A stretch of DNA of 64,000 nucleotides, taken from contig CM055905.1 in assembly GCA_029582155.1 (NCBI GenBank), positions 66,744,356 to 66,808,355 on the forward strand, given 5' to 3'. Position 1 is the first letter of the stretch; every line of letters begins with the position of its first letter. Positions 32,641-44,539 of the stretch are shown here, in pieces. This DNA is from Panopea generosa (taxonomy: Eukaryota > Mollusca > Bivalvia > Adapedonta > Hiatellidae). Made by a program: the position numbers and the translations under genes. Below the pieces are notes generated by a model that did not search any database, was not told the DNA's origin, and saw only the letters and a program-made list of their open reading frames with translations.

Positions 32641-33059
32641 CAGCTACATTTCAACTTTTCCAAGATGCTATTAGGGGTGAATATTTTCTGAAGAATTAAA
32701 CTAAACAAAATTTTTAACCGGCCACCAGTTTATGAAACATAAGAAGTAAACCAATCAATTTCATCTTATCAATATTAAACTTTTGATACATTCTATTTCT
32801 CATGTGGAAACAACAGCACGGCATTTTGCCCTCATGAACGCACTGTATTGTTGACGATATTGCTGTGGAAAATTCATAAATCCAGATTTAAGTATGTTTG
32901 CTATATATTACATTGGTTTATGTTGTATCGTGTATTTAAATGGCTAACAGGCTGCCAGTTTCCTAGCGATGATGAAACTTTATTATCTTTATGTATGCAA
33001 TCAATTTTGTTTATCAGTAACAGAACTATTACATTATTAAAAAGTTTTTAAGTGTATTG

Positions 33060-33290
33060 AAAATATATTGTTTTTCAATAATTTCAAAAGAATTGAAAAA
33101 CTCAGTTAGTAAACCGTCTGAACTAGGTCATTTCTCATTATTCATATTTTATATAGCTGCTTTTGCCATCCTTATTAAATAGGTTTCACGTTTATGTTTT
33201 TCTGTTTCAGTAAGCTTATCTATCAATGGGTTCATACATCTAATTTTAGATTGTATTTGGCTTTATTGTGTATAACGTTTACGGCAAAAA
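33060..33290 (-). mobile_element. Decayed LINE fragment, L1-like reverse transcriptase start
   Basis: The minus strand reads LIDKLTETEKHKRETYLI..., then a K-P-S-S-D-G-L-L-T-E-F-F stretch near 33092-33128. This matches the L1-type block 'NNK-PG-DG-L-EF-K-FW'. Frames are broken. AT-rich sequence around it (32640-33600) may be more of the same element. Confidence 0.5.
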
Positions 33291-33659
33291 TTGTAATATT
33301 TTTTTTTGTTTTAGACAACAATTTATATTAAGATATGATATTATTTTACCTTTTTATTTCTTTTCCTCTGAATTTGACACTTATATGCTGTTCTATTCAA
33401 ATGCTCTATTCTTTCTTTTTTTTTGACGTTTTAAATGATTCACTAAAGTTTATTTACAATAAAATTGTTTAGTTCTGATATTTTAGTAAATTTTTTGTAA
33501 TAATGCATCTTCGTTATTTTTATTTTCAGATATAGCAATTACTAATTATATTAACTCAATTTCAGTTTTTGATTGATGAATTATCACGTAATACAATTAA
33601 GATGAAATAAGACATGATACAACAGAAATGGAATATAACATAACAGAATTGCTGTTCAA

Positions 33660-33850
33660 GACCGCTTCGTTTGATCAAACCATCCAGTCGAGTAGTCCAA
33701 GGGGTCGTCTTATTTATCGCCGCTAACGTTGTCGGTTCGAGTTCCGCTCTCTTCAAAACCTTTATGTGAGAAAGTTTGCCAGTTACTTGTAGAAGGACAA
33801 TGGTTCTACTCAGATTCATTTTAAGGTCATCTTCAACTAATATTTACATT
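33660..33850 (+). mobile_element. tRNA-derived SINE, family 2
   Basis: 'cgttgtcggttcgagttccg' is a B box. The body has 'tgtgagaaagtttgccagtt' and 'tggttctactcagattcatt'. Confidence 0.75.
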
Positions 33851-34667
33851 GCCACTGCAATCGGTCTTAATGAACTATATAGATTCACTGCATTTCCAAA
33901 TGAAAATCACTTGCAGCTGGGTGGAGCTAAAAAGAACCAGTTTTCATTTCATTGGTTGCATGATTTTGTTTTGCTGGTGAGACGTCACGTTGCTGGTAGT
34001 TTCATTTGACGTTTGCCGTATGTTGTCCTACAAATTTGTGCACGTATACAGTATGTTGACAACGTCACCGTTACATAAATGACATTGGCTTTGTGGTTTA
34101 ATGCGTATAATTTGCTTTTTAAATATCAAAATCACAAAAATAACGTTATAATTTTATCTAAAACAGTTGGAAAATATAATGTAAATATAAGGATTAAAAG
34201 CCGGATTTCGAGTTTTCATCAGGTGATGAGTTTAATGTTGCCAATCACCCAATGAAAACTCAAAATTCGGTTTTTATTCCTTAAATAAAACATGATGTGA
34301 CCGAAATAACCTTAAATGTGTTGAAAATGACGTAAACCCCCATTCAATAATATTACCAAACCGTCCATATACAAGAAAGGATATCTATTTAGAATACCTC
34401 GTCATCACTGACGTCACATGAACTAGAAGTTGCTGCCTTATCTTATCAATATGTACTCTACACAACAAATCCATACCATAATGTATGTTGACGGTTTACG
34501 GATTGTGTACGTTGTTATATTAATCGTTGTTTGTTTACAATGTTTAAAAGCAAGGAGGTGAGTGAGTGTAATTTTGTACTATTTGTACTATTGTACATCA
34601 TGTACAAAGGATGTAAGTAATAATAAAAATTTTGTATCAATAAATATCATGTAATGTGGTGAGTGGA
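33851..34667. other. Unassigned DNA with a fold-back at 34191-34280
   Basis: Arms 34191-34226 (ggattaaaagccggatttcg...) and 34244-34280 (...aattcggtttttattcc) pair over about 36 bp around a 17-nt spacer. No gene is seen. Confidence 0.6.
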
Positions 34668-34745
34668 GCACGTGGTCCAGTGGTTGAGCATCGTACCAAT
34701 GATCGAAGGGTCATGGGTTTGATTATCCGCCACGGCTACGTGTGA
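34668..34745 (+). mobile_element. tRNA-derived SINE head, family 3
   Basis: 'gcacgtggtccagtggttga' and 'gaagggtcatgggtttgatt' mirror the head of the copy at 15030. It has a tRNA-like A/B box arrangement but no closed acceptor stem. Confidence 0.7.
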
Positions 34746-34825
34746 CCTCCTTTTTCGTATTGATGCTTAGTACATGTTCTACACAGTGTCAGGAAGATAT
34801 CTATAAAGTAAAATTAAAAGTAATG

Positions 34826-35765
34826 AGTGTAAGGTGGTGAGTGTAAGATGGTGAGTGTAAGGTGGTGAGTGTAAGATGGTGAGTGTAAGGTGGTAAGTGT
34901 AAGATGGTGAGTGTAATATGGTGAGTGTAAGATGGTAAGTGTAAGGTGGTGAGTGCAAGATGGTGAGTGTAAGGTGGTAAGTGTAAGAGGGGTGAGTCTA
35001 ATGTAGTGTGTGTAAAGTTGTAAGTAAAATGGTGAGTGTAAGCGGGTGAGTGTAATGTGGTGAATGTAAAGTAGTAAGTGAAAGATGGTCAAGGTTAGGT
35101 GGCTAGTGTAAGATGGTGAGAGTTAGGTGGTGAGTGTAAGGTAGTAAATATTAGATGGTGAGTGTAAGACTGTGAGTGTTAGGTGATGAGTGTAATATGT
35201 GGTGTAAGGTGGTAAGTAAAGTGGTGAGTGTAAGGTGATGAGTGTAAGATTGTGAGTGTTAGGTGGTGAGTGCAAGGTGGTGAGTGTTAGGTGGTAAGTG
35301 TAAGGTGGTGAGTGTTAGGTGGTGAGTGTAAGGTGGTGAGTGTTAGGTGGTGAGTGTAAGGTGGTGAGTGTAAAATTATGAGTGTAAGGTGGTAAGTGTA
35401 CACTGGCAGGTGTAAGGTGGTGAATGTTATGTGGTAAGGTGGTGAGTGTAGTGGTTAGTGTAAGATGGTGAGTGTAAAGTGCTGAGTGTAAGGTGGTGAG
35501 TGTAAAATATTGAGTGTAAGGTGATGAATGTAAGGTGGTGAGTGTTAAGTTGTGATTGTAAATTGGTGAGTATGAGGTGGTGCGTGTAAGATGGTGGGTG
35601 TAAAGTGGTTATTGTTCGGAGATGAATGTGTTCGGTTGTGAGTATTAGATGGTGGGTGTATGGTGGTGAGTGTAAGGAAATGAGTGTTGGGTGTTGAGTG
35701 CAAGGTGGTGAGAGATGTGTGTTAGTCGGTGAGTGAAAGATGGTGTGGGTAAGTCGGTGAAGGTA
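34826..35765. repeat. 14-bp minisatellite (GGTGAGTGTAAGGT), array 1
   Basis: About 65 degenerate 14-bp units, GT-rich on the plus strand. Similar arrays lie at 45352-47722 and 63184-64000. A rare variant (gtggttattgttcggagat, near 35608) is also present in the array at the window end (63693). Confidence 0.95.
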
Positions 35766-35824
35766 AGGTCCGAACAATTGTGCGAATCTTCATCATGTTC
35801 TCATTCATAAAAAACGCGTGTCCT

Positions 35825-36045
35825 TTGTGACCGAATGATCTAAGGCATAGTCTCAAGATCACTAACCTCTCTCTGCACTGTTAGATCGTAGGTTCGAGTC
35901 CCGCTTGCTACAAAACCTTCATGTGAGAAAATTGCCGGTTCTTTGCGTAAGGAATATGGTTCTACTCAGATTCATTCTGAAGCTTTCCTCCTCCAATAAA
36001 ACTGGATATGACATATATAACCTGAAATGTGTTGGAAATTAATTC
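35825..36045 (+). mobile_element. tRNA-derived SINE, family 2
   Basis: Head 'gtgaccgaatgatctaaggc' (A box) to 'cgtaggttcgagtcccgctt' (B box); body 'ttcatgtgagaaaattgccg' and 'tggttctactcagattcatt'. Confidence 0.82.
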
Positions 36046-36415
36046 ATAAAAACCCTTGTGAAAATTGCTGACAAGTGGACAACAGGAGATAATTATAGAA
36101 TAATGTTGATCAAGCCATTTATTGCATTCCCAGATTTTATTCTAAGATCATACGTGTACTCGTTGTTTGTATTTCGATATATATGCCACTCTTCAATGTT
36201 GGAGGTTGAGAAGGGTATGGTTAGGGTGACTTTCGGAACACCTCGCCGATTATCCTATTTGAGACAATTGGAACATCGCTCGTCCATTTTGTACGTACGT
36301 AGGCGGAAATGGCCCAGCGATGTTTCGAATGCTAATGAGGATGACGGTTGTTAGAGTAAGTTTCTTGTTTAATGTTGAAAAACAAAATACCAATAACAAT
36401 CTTACGTTTTTACAG
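36046..36415. other. Unassigned; probably intron before the first visible exon of EF-hand gene 3
   Basis: No signal-peptide exon with a phase-2 donor was found here. A GTAAGT at 36355 follows a short frame, but its phase does not fit the exon at 36416. Confidence 0.4.
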
Positions 36416-39400
36416 TGATTATATTCCGGTACCAAACAATAAAATCGATGTTGGATTCGGTCACCTTGACAAGAATAGTGACGGCCTTGTTCTGCCGGAG
36501 GAGTTCCGAATGTTGATATACAAAGATGATGCTGATGGTAAGAAATTAACTGTTCACAACCAATCGGAATTAGGTTTGTTACATAGAACAACCAATCAGA
36601 AGTAGGTATGGACATTACATAATACAACCAATCATAAGTAGGCTTATTACAAAATGTGACTATTCAGAGATCAGTTTGTATAAATAAATATCATAGAAAT
36701 GATTTGGCTCTTATACACGAATAAATTAAGCGTAGCATTTATAAAATATTTGAAACTTTCATTTCTGACTTCTGCACCGTATTTAGACGTTCCACTTAAA
36801 GCCCCATATGTCACAATATGGCTCTGATCAGGTTTGTATAGAATTATTATGCAAGTGTCAAGTCAGGGTCAGAGGTTATATAAACTTAGCTCCTTGCTTA
36901 ACTCCAGATTCCATGCTGAATTAAAAATTGAATATATTCAATATAACAAAATAACTTTCGACTTCAAATCTACATTAATACTTTCAAATTCGAGGCCGAG
37001 TCAAGCGTTCGTACGTTAACGTGTGTGTTTATATGAATCTTGGAAATAGTGTTTTGAGCATGAAAAAACTTTTATAACCGCGGGTGCAGAAAGCTCTGTG
37101 TTTTTATAATTTATAATCTCCATCGCTTTGATTTTGGTATTATTTGGAACAACAATAAACAATTTCCTCAAAATGTATTTGTGAAAAGTTTTACCCAAAC
37201 TGCCATAAAATTGAAAATTTAGAGAGGGGCTAGTGAGAACATGAACTCAAAATTGAAAAAAAACACAAACATACAAGTATATTTACTTCTTTATATGATA
37301 ATGCACAGTTTCAATAGGTCAAGCAGTCGATTAAGGAGAAAGATTCTACTTTTAGTGAACTGAAATATAACTGTCAGGTTATGAAAATCACTTTGATATG
37401 TTAATCAAAGAACAATTCTAATATACAAGCTTGCCTCTTCTGTGCTGTCCTTTCAGATGACGGATGTGTGTCGAGACTAGAGTACGAATCCGGGGCCAAG
37501 GACGCGCCAACAGCCCTGGCCGATACAATGTTCCGGTACTTCGATGTCAACTTTACCGACTGTTTGAATGCCCAAACGATGGAAAGGGAATTTACCAAAG
37601 CGGATAAGAATGGTGTAACAAATTAACTGAAATTTCTTATTTAACCATATAGCTATAGCGTGGATTAGTGTACATTATGCAATATGAATGTCGTAGAGAT
37701 TGAATTTCATATTAACTGTTTTTTTTCCAAAATAATCTTTTGAGAAAATAGTGTGTCTTTGCCGAGTAAACAGATAGTGACATATCGGTTTCTGTAACCA
37801 CTCGATCATTCTCACGTCGACTTAAACTCTAAAATATTGGGATTATCTTCAAGATCTTAAGTATCGATTTCACGTTGGTGAAACAAGTTTGGCATACGTA
37901 TAGATACATCACTTATACTTTTCTGTTCAGTAAATTATGGAAGTTTATTGCATATTAAAGAGGAAGGTTCCATTCGAAGATAATGATTGATTTCGTACTT
38001 GTATTTAAATTCGTTAATACACAGGTCGGCATTTTCCGTTTTCTTCGTCAATGTTTTAACATAACCCAGTACTGACTTTATCGAGGGCCGTGATTTAGTA
38101 TTTGGTCAACAAAGTTAAAGAATTGTACACTATAGAGACACAATACAAAATAAGCACAGAATTGAACAGAATATCAATTATATATTTATGTTTGATATAA
38201 ATGTGCAGTTTTACTGCTAATATAGAAAAAATATCTGCGATATAGGTGGGGCCTCTTTAAGAAAAAAAGATATGGCCATTGTACTCAGGCCATATATCTT
38301 GTGTTTCTGTATGTTTGTCTCTCTATTTTGTGTTATTGTTATACAACTAAATTCAATGATTAAATAACTTTTTATGACAATGGTAATTTTAGTGGATGGA
38401 CAGATAACAGAACTGGAGTGGGAACAATATTTTCAAAATGTAAGTGGGACGAAATTATACAATGTATCACCTGTTCGGACAACTGTGCAATATAGTACAG
38501 TTTTCTTTTAATTTGTGATTGCTGTCATGAAACCAAACATGTTCATGTGTGTCACTTGAACCATAATTCTACATCGATTATGAAACAAGTACTCATAACT
38601 TAGACAACTCACGCTAGAAGTATTCCTGGGTTGAACAAGTACCAAATGCATGCGGGCAAAGTGCCTTGCTAAAGGAATTACAAGGCAAGGCACTTTGCCC
38701 GCATGCTATGGTTGTTTTAGACCACCACACCTACATGTAGCTATGGCGGAGGATCGACCCCACGTCCCTCTGATCTGATATGGCGGAGGATCAAACCCAT
38801 GTCCCTCTGATGTTCTATGGCGGAGGATCTGTCCCACGTCCTCTGATCTGCTATGGGTATGGATCGACCCCACGTCCCTCTGATCTGTTATGGCGGTGGA
38901 TCGGTCCCACGTCCCTCTGATCTGCTATGGCGGATGATCTACCCACATCCCTCTTATCTGCTATGGCGGATGATCTACCCACATCCCTCTTATCTGCTAT
39001 GGCGGATGATCTACCCACATCCCTCTGATCTGCTATGGCGGAGGATCGACCCCACGTCCCACTGATCTGCTATGGCGGAGGATCGGTCCCACGTCTCTCT
39101 TATCTGCTTTGGCGCAGGATCAAACCTAAGTCCCTCTGATCTGCTATGGGTAAGGATCGACCCCGTGTCCCTCTGATCTGCTATGGGTAAGGATCGACAC
39201 CACGTCCCTCTGATCTGCTATGGGTAAGGATCGACCCCACGTCCCTCTGATCTGCTATGGGTAAGGATCGACCCCACGTCTCTCTGATCTGCTATGGCGG
39301 ATGATCGACCCCACGTCTCCCTTATCTGCTATGGCGGAGGATCAAACCCACGTCCCTCAGAGCCCTGGTCCATTGTTTTACCATTATTATATTCACAAGG

Positions 39401-39597
39401 TATTTCATGCATTTTATGTTATTTTACACAATAATAGTTTTTCATATAATATTTGATACGCCAATGCTTAGAATACAGTTTTAAACAGACGCCGTCGTAA
39501 TATATTGATGACTTTTATTTTTCAGCTGATGAAACAAATCTTCAGTAACCATGGTAACATCCATCCTACCGCAACAGACGGTATCACCTCATCATAG
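36416..39597 (+). CDS. EF-hand calcium-binding protein, gene 3 (5' exon not found)
   Basis: Four exons: 36416-36537, 37457-37612, 38393-38439 and 39526-39597 (TAG). Phases 1, 1 and 0 are consistent, giving about 131 residues. EF-hand loops: DKNSDGLVLPEE, DADDDGCVSRLE (split by an intron), DVNFTDCLNAQT (no acidic residue at positions 5, 9 or 12, so non-binding) and DKNVDGQITELE (split by an intron). The tail is rich in polar residues (FSNHGNIHPTATDGITSS). The first exon starts in phase 2, as exon 2 of genes 1 and 2 does, so a signal-peptide exon probably lies upstream but I could not identify it. Introns at the fourth codon of EF loops match genes 1 and 2, showing common descent. AATAAA at 39823 is a candidate poly(A) signal. 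Confidence 0.78.
37920..38265. repeat. Dispersed repeat R330, copy 2 (intron of EF-hand gene 3)
   Basis: Shares 'ttctgttcagtaaattatgg', 'aacataacccagtactgac', 'tttgatataaatgtgcag' and 'gatataggtggggcctcttt' with copies at 12565 and 47955. Confidence 0.75.
38648..38706. repeat. Perfect 22-bp palindromic arms, 15-nt loop
   Basis: Arms 38648-38669 and 38685-38706 are exact reverse complements (gcatgcgggcaaagtgcctt...). The arm carries the 'aagtgccttgct' word common in invertebrate SINE tails. The duplicate at 49396 keeps only the left arm. Confidence 0.92.
38742..39365. repeat. Minisatellite, 37-38-bp unit, about 16 copies, B-box-like
   Basis: Unit words are 'ctgatctgctatggcggagg' and 'atcgaccccacgtccct'. 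The minus strand of each unit contains ggGTCGATCC, close to a Pol III B box (GGTTCGANTCC). The array begins right after a SINE-like tail, which suggests it grew from a SINE fragment. It lies in the last intron of EF-hand gene 3. Confidence 0.92.
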
Positions 39598-39879
39598 TTC
39601 ACCCCGTTATTATGGTTACGCGAAGACGTGACGACCCATATTCGAATCGGTAAATGGACAGTCAAATTTATGCAAATTTGATTCGTTTTTAATTAACTTA
39701 GTCGATTATCCAAATTAAACAGCTTTTATAAATTGTTATTTTCATGTTGTTGGTTTTTTATTTGAAGAACATGCATGCAGTGTACTCAGTAGGCCGTTAG
39801 CTCATGAAAGAATACAATCATAAATAAACAAATTAGTGTCGTTATACAGATGTGTTACTATCGCTGCATATTTATTTAA

Positions 39880-40165
39880 GTAAAATCGAAACAACAAAAC
39901 TACGTTGATGTAAAGTAAAAACAACGACAGTGAAAAGTCGAAACAACAATGGTCACAAGTCGTAACTACGATGGTGAAAAGTCGATGGTGAAAAATCGAA
40001 ACTACGATAGTGAAAAGTGGAATTCATTTCGACTTTTCACCATCGTTGTTTCGTTTTTTACACCAGCGTAGTTTCGACTTTTAAACATAATTGTTTCGAC
40101 TTTTAACCATAATTTTTTCTACTTTTCACCATCGTAGTTTCGACTTTTAACCACCCATTATCGTT
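39880..40165. repeat. Inverted array of a ~22-bp repeat (gtgaaaagtcgaaacaacga)
   Basis: The left half carries 'gaaaagtcgaaacaacaatg'-type units. After about 40030 the same units run in the opposite direction (tttcgacttttcaccatcgt). It is related in sequence to the 30-bp array at 16155 (cttttcaccatcg). The duplicate lies at 51775-52000, again upstream of a B-box gene. Confidence 0.85.
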
Positions 40166-40380
40166 TCGTTGATTCGACTCAACTTTATTTAATAAAAAAA
40201 TCCGCGATGGCCCTAATGGGACACCGTAGTTATCGGAAAAAGATATCACGCGATATGTACCAACTGATTAATACCTGTGACGTAAACTACATGTATTCAT
40301 GCGGTGCATGAATACATTATATATCACTGATAATACGATAAAGAAAGTACAACGTTTAACGTATCATACTGGTCAGACAT

Positions 40381-40388
40381 TATATAGG
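40381..40388 (+). promoter_or_regulatory. TATA box of B-box/NHL copy 1
   Basis: TATATAGG lies 48 bp before the ATG. The same octamer sits exactly 48 bp before the ATG of copy 2 (53472). The intervening leader is conserved. Confidence 0.6.
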
Positions 40389-40428
40389 CATGTAGCATTA
40401 AGGAGTCGGACACAAAAGTCTGGACAAA

Positions 40429-42268
40429 ATGTCAGTTCCCGGGAAGAAAGCTGAATGGGCATTTGAAGCTTCCGATGAAATGGGAGAATTAATCTGTCAG
40501 CCTTGTAACGAGGAAGGAAACGATTTACCTGCCGCAGGATTCTGTATAGATTGTTGTGAATACTTGTGTGACATATGTTTTACAACTCACCGCCGGGCGA
40601 GACCCTGCAGAAACCACGTTCTGCAAGATTTAACGATGATAACAAGACACAAACCGCTTACAAAAACATCGGATATAACCGACGACGAATGTACCGAACA
40701 CCAAGGAGAGACAGTTAAATTTTACTGCGGGTCACATGACCACCTTGGCTGCGGCACGTGTGTGGCTATTGGTCATCGAAGTTGTGGCGGTGTAATTTAT
40801 GTTGAAACACAATACGAACTTTTAAATAGGTCACTGACCGATATCAAACAGGACGTAGACATTCATGGAAAGAGAGCCGAACAAAATGGAAATGACGTTG
40901 GTAAATATCACTCGAATGCTATACAAGAAATAAGACAGTTTAGAAAAGAAATAAACAACCACTTAGACAAACTTGAAAATGATGTTATCTTTATCTTCCA
41001 AACTGGACGCAATGAAAGTTGAAATTTTGTCTACAATCTCGGAACTAGATGCTTTGCACAACTTAAAACGCAATCGAAAAATGTTCGCCTCTATTGCCAA
41101 AGCGGAAGAAAAAATACAGACCTTAGAGAACGGCATCAGTCAGTTAACGGCCGACAACACGATATGTAGTTACAGGTTTGAGCCCGAGTAGCAGTTGAAA
41201 GATTTGCTAAAAAATGTGAAATCTTTAGGGAATATAAGTATAATGGATTGCAACAAAAGTGTTATTATGGAACCTAAATCACGACACATACCGCTACAAA
41301 CGCAGAACAAATCAAGACAATGCATATTGGAGCAAACAGAGACGAAGAGAAGTGGTAAACAAACACCACCGGAACTTTCACTGGACAGTGCAACAAAACA
41401 ATCAGAAGCGCAGAGTGACAATTTCTTGATGAAAATAAACGATCAACAAACAAGAAATGACGAACTCCGAGTTGCGACACACATTTCTGACATCAATGTT
41501 CAATCACCAGGTGATACCATGTGCTGAAACACGGGATCAGAACTTTTGCCTGGCAACCAACTCGTCATTGCGGATTATAATAATAATAAGATTAAACTCG
41601 TAAACACAAAACAAAATGAAATTAACTCTGAAATACGACTGTCATCAGAACTCTGGGACGTTACAAAGATCAACAACAGTAAAGTTGCCGTGACACTACC
41701 TTACAACGGTATAATAAAATTAGTGTCAGTAGTGTCTCAGTCACTGTCTACAGACCGAGATATAGAAGTGAATGGTCAGAGTCGCGGTATTGTGTATAAT
41801 GATGATACACTTATAGTGACATTTATATACCCGGGGAGAGTGGAAATAATCAACATGCGTGGTGCCGTGTTGAAGACCCTGGTGAACGACGCCAGTGGAA
41901 CCCGACTGTTTGTCTGTCCGGAGTACATAGCCATCAACCCAGATAAGACGGCCGTGTACGTGTCTGATAGCGGCAATCACTCAGTGACCTGTATGGCACT
42001 GGAGGGCAAGGTGAAGGCCGTCTACAGGGATGATGACCTGAAACGTTCCCGTGGTCTGACTATAGACATGAACGGGACATTTTATGTTTGTGGGTTCAAC
42101 TCCAACAACATCCATCAGATTATCGCTTACTGTACCGAGATTCAGAAACTGCTGGATCAGCGACATGGAATAGCTAAACCACAATCCATTGCTTACTGTG
42201 ATGAGGAGGACAAACTCTATGTTGGAATGAATCAGAGCAATGTCGTGAAAACGTTTCAGTTGAAATAG
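40429..42268 (+). pseudogene. TRIM-like B-box/coiled-coil/NHL protein, copy 1, inactivated
   Basis: Single exon. The intact 5' part (40429-41022) encodes two B-box zinc fingers (first: CQPC...CIDC...CDIC...H; second: CTEH...CGSH...CGTC) and the start of a coiled coil. Against copy 2, 47 nt are missing after 40989, which shifts the frame. TAG at 41189 and TGA at 41525 then interrupt the shifted frame. The 3' part (41546-42268) still encodes about 240 residues of NHL-type beta-propeller (IADYNNNKIKLVN, YIAINPDKTAVYVSDSGNHS) ending in KTFQLK. Family members are B-box/NHL proteins related to TRIM2/3/71 but without a RING; their roles in bivalves are mostly unstudied. A truncated 197-residue B-box protein could still be made. 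Confidence 0.85.
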
Positions 42269-42944
42269 AATTTAACTGACAGTGATATATATGAATAATA
42301 TAGTGTTTGAAAAAAATAGTAATTATAGTTTACATCCATATGAGATTGTAGTGTAGCTACATACGTGAATCCCATATAAAGATAAACTGATAAGTTTTAA
42401 TGAAGAGAAAATAAATAGAAAGGGGAGAATTAAATAACATATTTTTGATATTTCTAACTATAAAATTAATATTCGAATAATAATGACAAATAATAATAGT
42501 AACAATGCTGATAATAACAATTAAAGAGGAAATGATAAATCATGATTCATAATACTGGAAATAAATCAAAAGCTCATAAATGAATGATTAATACAAATAT
42601 TTGTTTCATTATTTATAATATTAAATTGCATTAAAATATATTTTAAACAGAATCTAATTCACAAGTATACAAAATAAAAACTGATTGTGACGATGAAAAC
42701 ACTTTAATAAATAATAAAGACAAAATATTTTATTACATTTTTGAAGCATACATTTTTTTAATGTTATTTTTTAATGTGATTTTAATGTGATTTTAATGTG
42801 ATTTAAGGCCATTTTCAACAAATTTCTGGACATATATATCTATGTTTTATATGGCATCTTCATTTTCATTAAATACCGCATAATGAAAAAAAAAGTAAAA
42901 TGTTTTATTCTTTCAACATTTTTTGGAATGGGTTTAAATGCTAT
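42269..42944. other. 3' flank of B-box/NHL copy 1, AT-rich, no gene
   Basis: It aligns with 55409-56104 (aatattcgaataataatgac, taaatgaatgattaatacaa), so it is part of the large duplication. A short run of 'ttttaatgtga' repeats lies at 42765-42805. Confidence 0.7.
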
Positions 42945-43165
42945 TTTTAACACATGGCAGGTTACATGTGACGTATGCCGTTTTATTGGTGACTGAACAC
43001 ACCATAATGTGTCTGAGTAGAACCATTGTTATATTCGCAAGAAACTTGCAACATTTCTCATACATTTTCTGTGTCGAGCTGGACTCAAACCCACGACATC
43101 AGTGGTGAGGGGTAAAGTTGTTAGCTGACAATGCCTTAAACCACTCGGCCACAGAGGAACTTTCT
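42945..43165 (-). mobile_element. tRNA-derived SINE, family 2
   Basis: Minus orientation: 'catggcaggttacatgtgac', 'gtctgagtagaaccattg', then the complement of a B box in 'ggactcaaacccacgac' and of an A box in 'ttaaaccactcggccac'. Duplicated at 56565-56800. Confidence 0.82.
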
Positions 43166-43382
43166 ATGGTGTCCGTATTTCTTCAAGAAATAACCGTTAT
43201 ACACATCAGTTCACTATACTAAACACAAATTAACTTGATTCCAGAATAGAGGTTAGATATGAAGTCACAAAATACAACAATGACTTCAATAAAATATAAA
43301 ACATAAAAAAGGTGACATATTGTATAACCTCCAGTAGCGGTATATATTAAAGTTAGCAACATGCAACATTACTTCCGTACAG

Positions 43383-43455
43383 CCGGGTCCGGTTAGCAGA
43401 GTCTGTAGCTCGAATTACTTTCATTCCAGGGGTCGTAAGTTCGAATCCCCATCCG
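43383..43455 (+). mobile_element. SINE family 1, head only
   Basis: 'gggtccggttagcagagtct' (A-box-like) and 'cgtaagttcgaatccccatc' (B box), then unrelated sequence. The duplicate at 57062 has lost the B box. Confidence 0.7.
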
Positions 43456-43493
43456 AATAGCTTGTGTTTGTCAACAGAACTTAACTATAATCA

Positions 43494-43700
43494 ATAGCAG
43501 TAGCGTAGCTAAAATGAGTCAAGCCCACCAGATTCTAAGGAGTGTGTGTGGGGGTGGATGGGGTGGGGGTCTGGATGCATAACCTGCGTTCTGAGGGCAT
43601 TTCCAGGAGATAATTCTATGCATTCGGGAGAAAATAAAAGGTAGATAAAAATACGTGCAAACCCGTTCGTTGTGGCGTTAAGATAACTACGCCACTGAAT
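43494..43700. mobile_element. MITE-like element, family C (cgtagc ends)
   Basis: Left end 'agcagtagcgtagctaaaat' and right end 'aactacgccactgaa' are short imperfect inverted repeats. The copy at 57165-57366 belongs to the large duplication. Confidence 0.6.
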
Positions 43701-44004
43701 ATAATAATTTTGGCACTTTTCACATTGTAGATTTTGTTAAGAACACCCAACTAACAATCACGTTACTATCTGAGTGGAAAAGCGTAATATGGATATTTTA
43801 CATTACAGAGCGCCCTGTCTGTAACAGGCCCTCTGTGACAGAAAATGGTAAAACACTATGAACATATGCCACTCACCTTGTCGAAGTTTAGTACACGTGT
43901 AGTAAGTCCAGTGCACGTATAAGTTCATCTTTAGAAACAGTTTATTTCATAAAAAAGACGGCTTTTACTTCTTATGGACGGCAAGAAAATCATTTTCGGA
44001 CAAT

Positions 44005-44275
44005 GTTCAGTCTGTAACGCGTCAGACTATCAACCGAGGGATCTTGAGTTTGAAACCCCGCCAGTTCAGAGACTTCGTGATGATTAATATACGACATTAC
44101 GCCTCATTGTCATTCGTCTCTCACTGCTGATTGAAATGGGAAAGTTTTCAGCTCCTTACGGAGTTGGGTGTGCTCTAGTTCTGGTCAATCTTCCAGGGTT
44201 CCAGGAAATAGTGGTCAGGTTAACTGTTAGCTCTCGATGGCATAAAAACGCCGCTAAATATCGAAACAGTCAAAG
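44005..44275 (+). mobile_element. tRNA-derived SINE, family 1, diverged
   Basis: 'gtaacgcgtcagactatcaa', 'cttgagtttgaaaccccgcc' and 'caggaaatagtggtcaggtt' match the family. Duplicated at 57668-57940. Confidence 0.75.
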
Positions 44276-44419
44276 TCAATTTAATTTCCATTATACTTGA
44301 CAATATATATGCGCCTCATTCCTGGATCCGCCAATTGCATTTCTTTTACTTCCCTATTGTAATACGAACGTACACTCTCATGGTATTGTTTACTCCCTCC
44401 ATCCCCTCCCTCTTCTCCC

Positions 44420-44424
44420 TCCCC

Positions 44425-44485
<61 letters not shown>

Positions 44486-44486
44486 A
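44420..44486. repeat. (CT)n microsatellite
   Basis: Pure CT run with one TT interruption. The duplicated block has (TA)n at the corresponding place (58070-58119). Confidence 0.95.
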
Positions 44487-44539
44487 TTAGATAACTACGG
44501 CCATCCACTTTGTACCAAGCATAATAAATATATTTTGAT

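Noticed and set aside
34668-34745. tRNA gene on the plus strand
   Set aside because: It is tRNA-like but imperfect, and it matches the SINE head at 15030.
36299-36360. Short frame ending at GTAAGT as the missing first exon of EF-hand gene 3
   Set aside because: The donor is in the wrong phase for the exon at 36416, the peptide is not signal-like, and the intron would be only about 60 bp.
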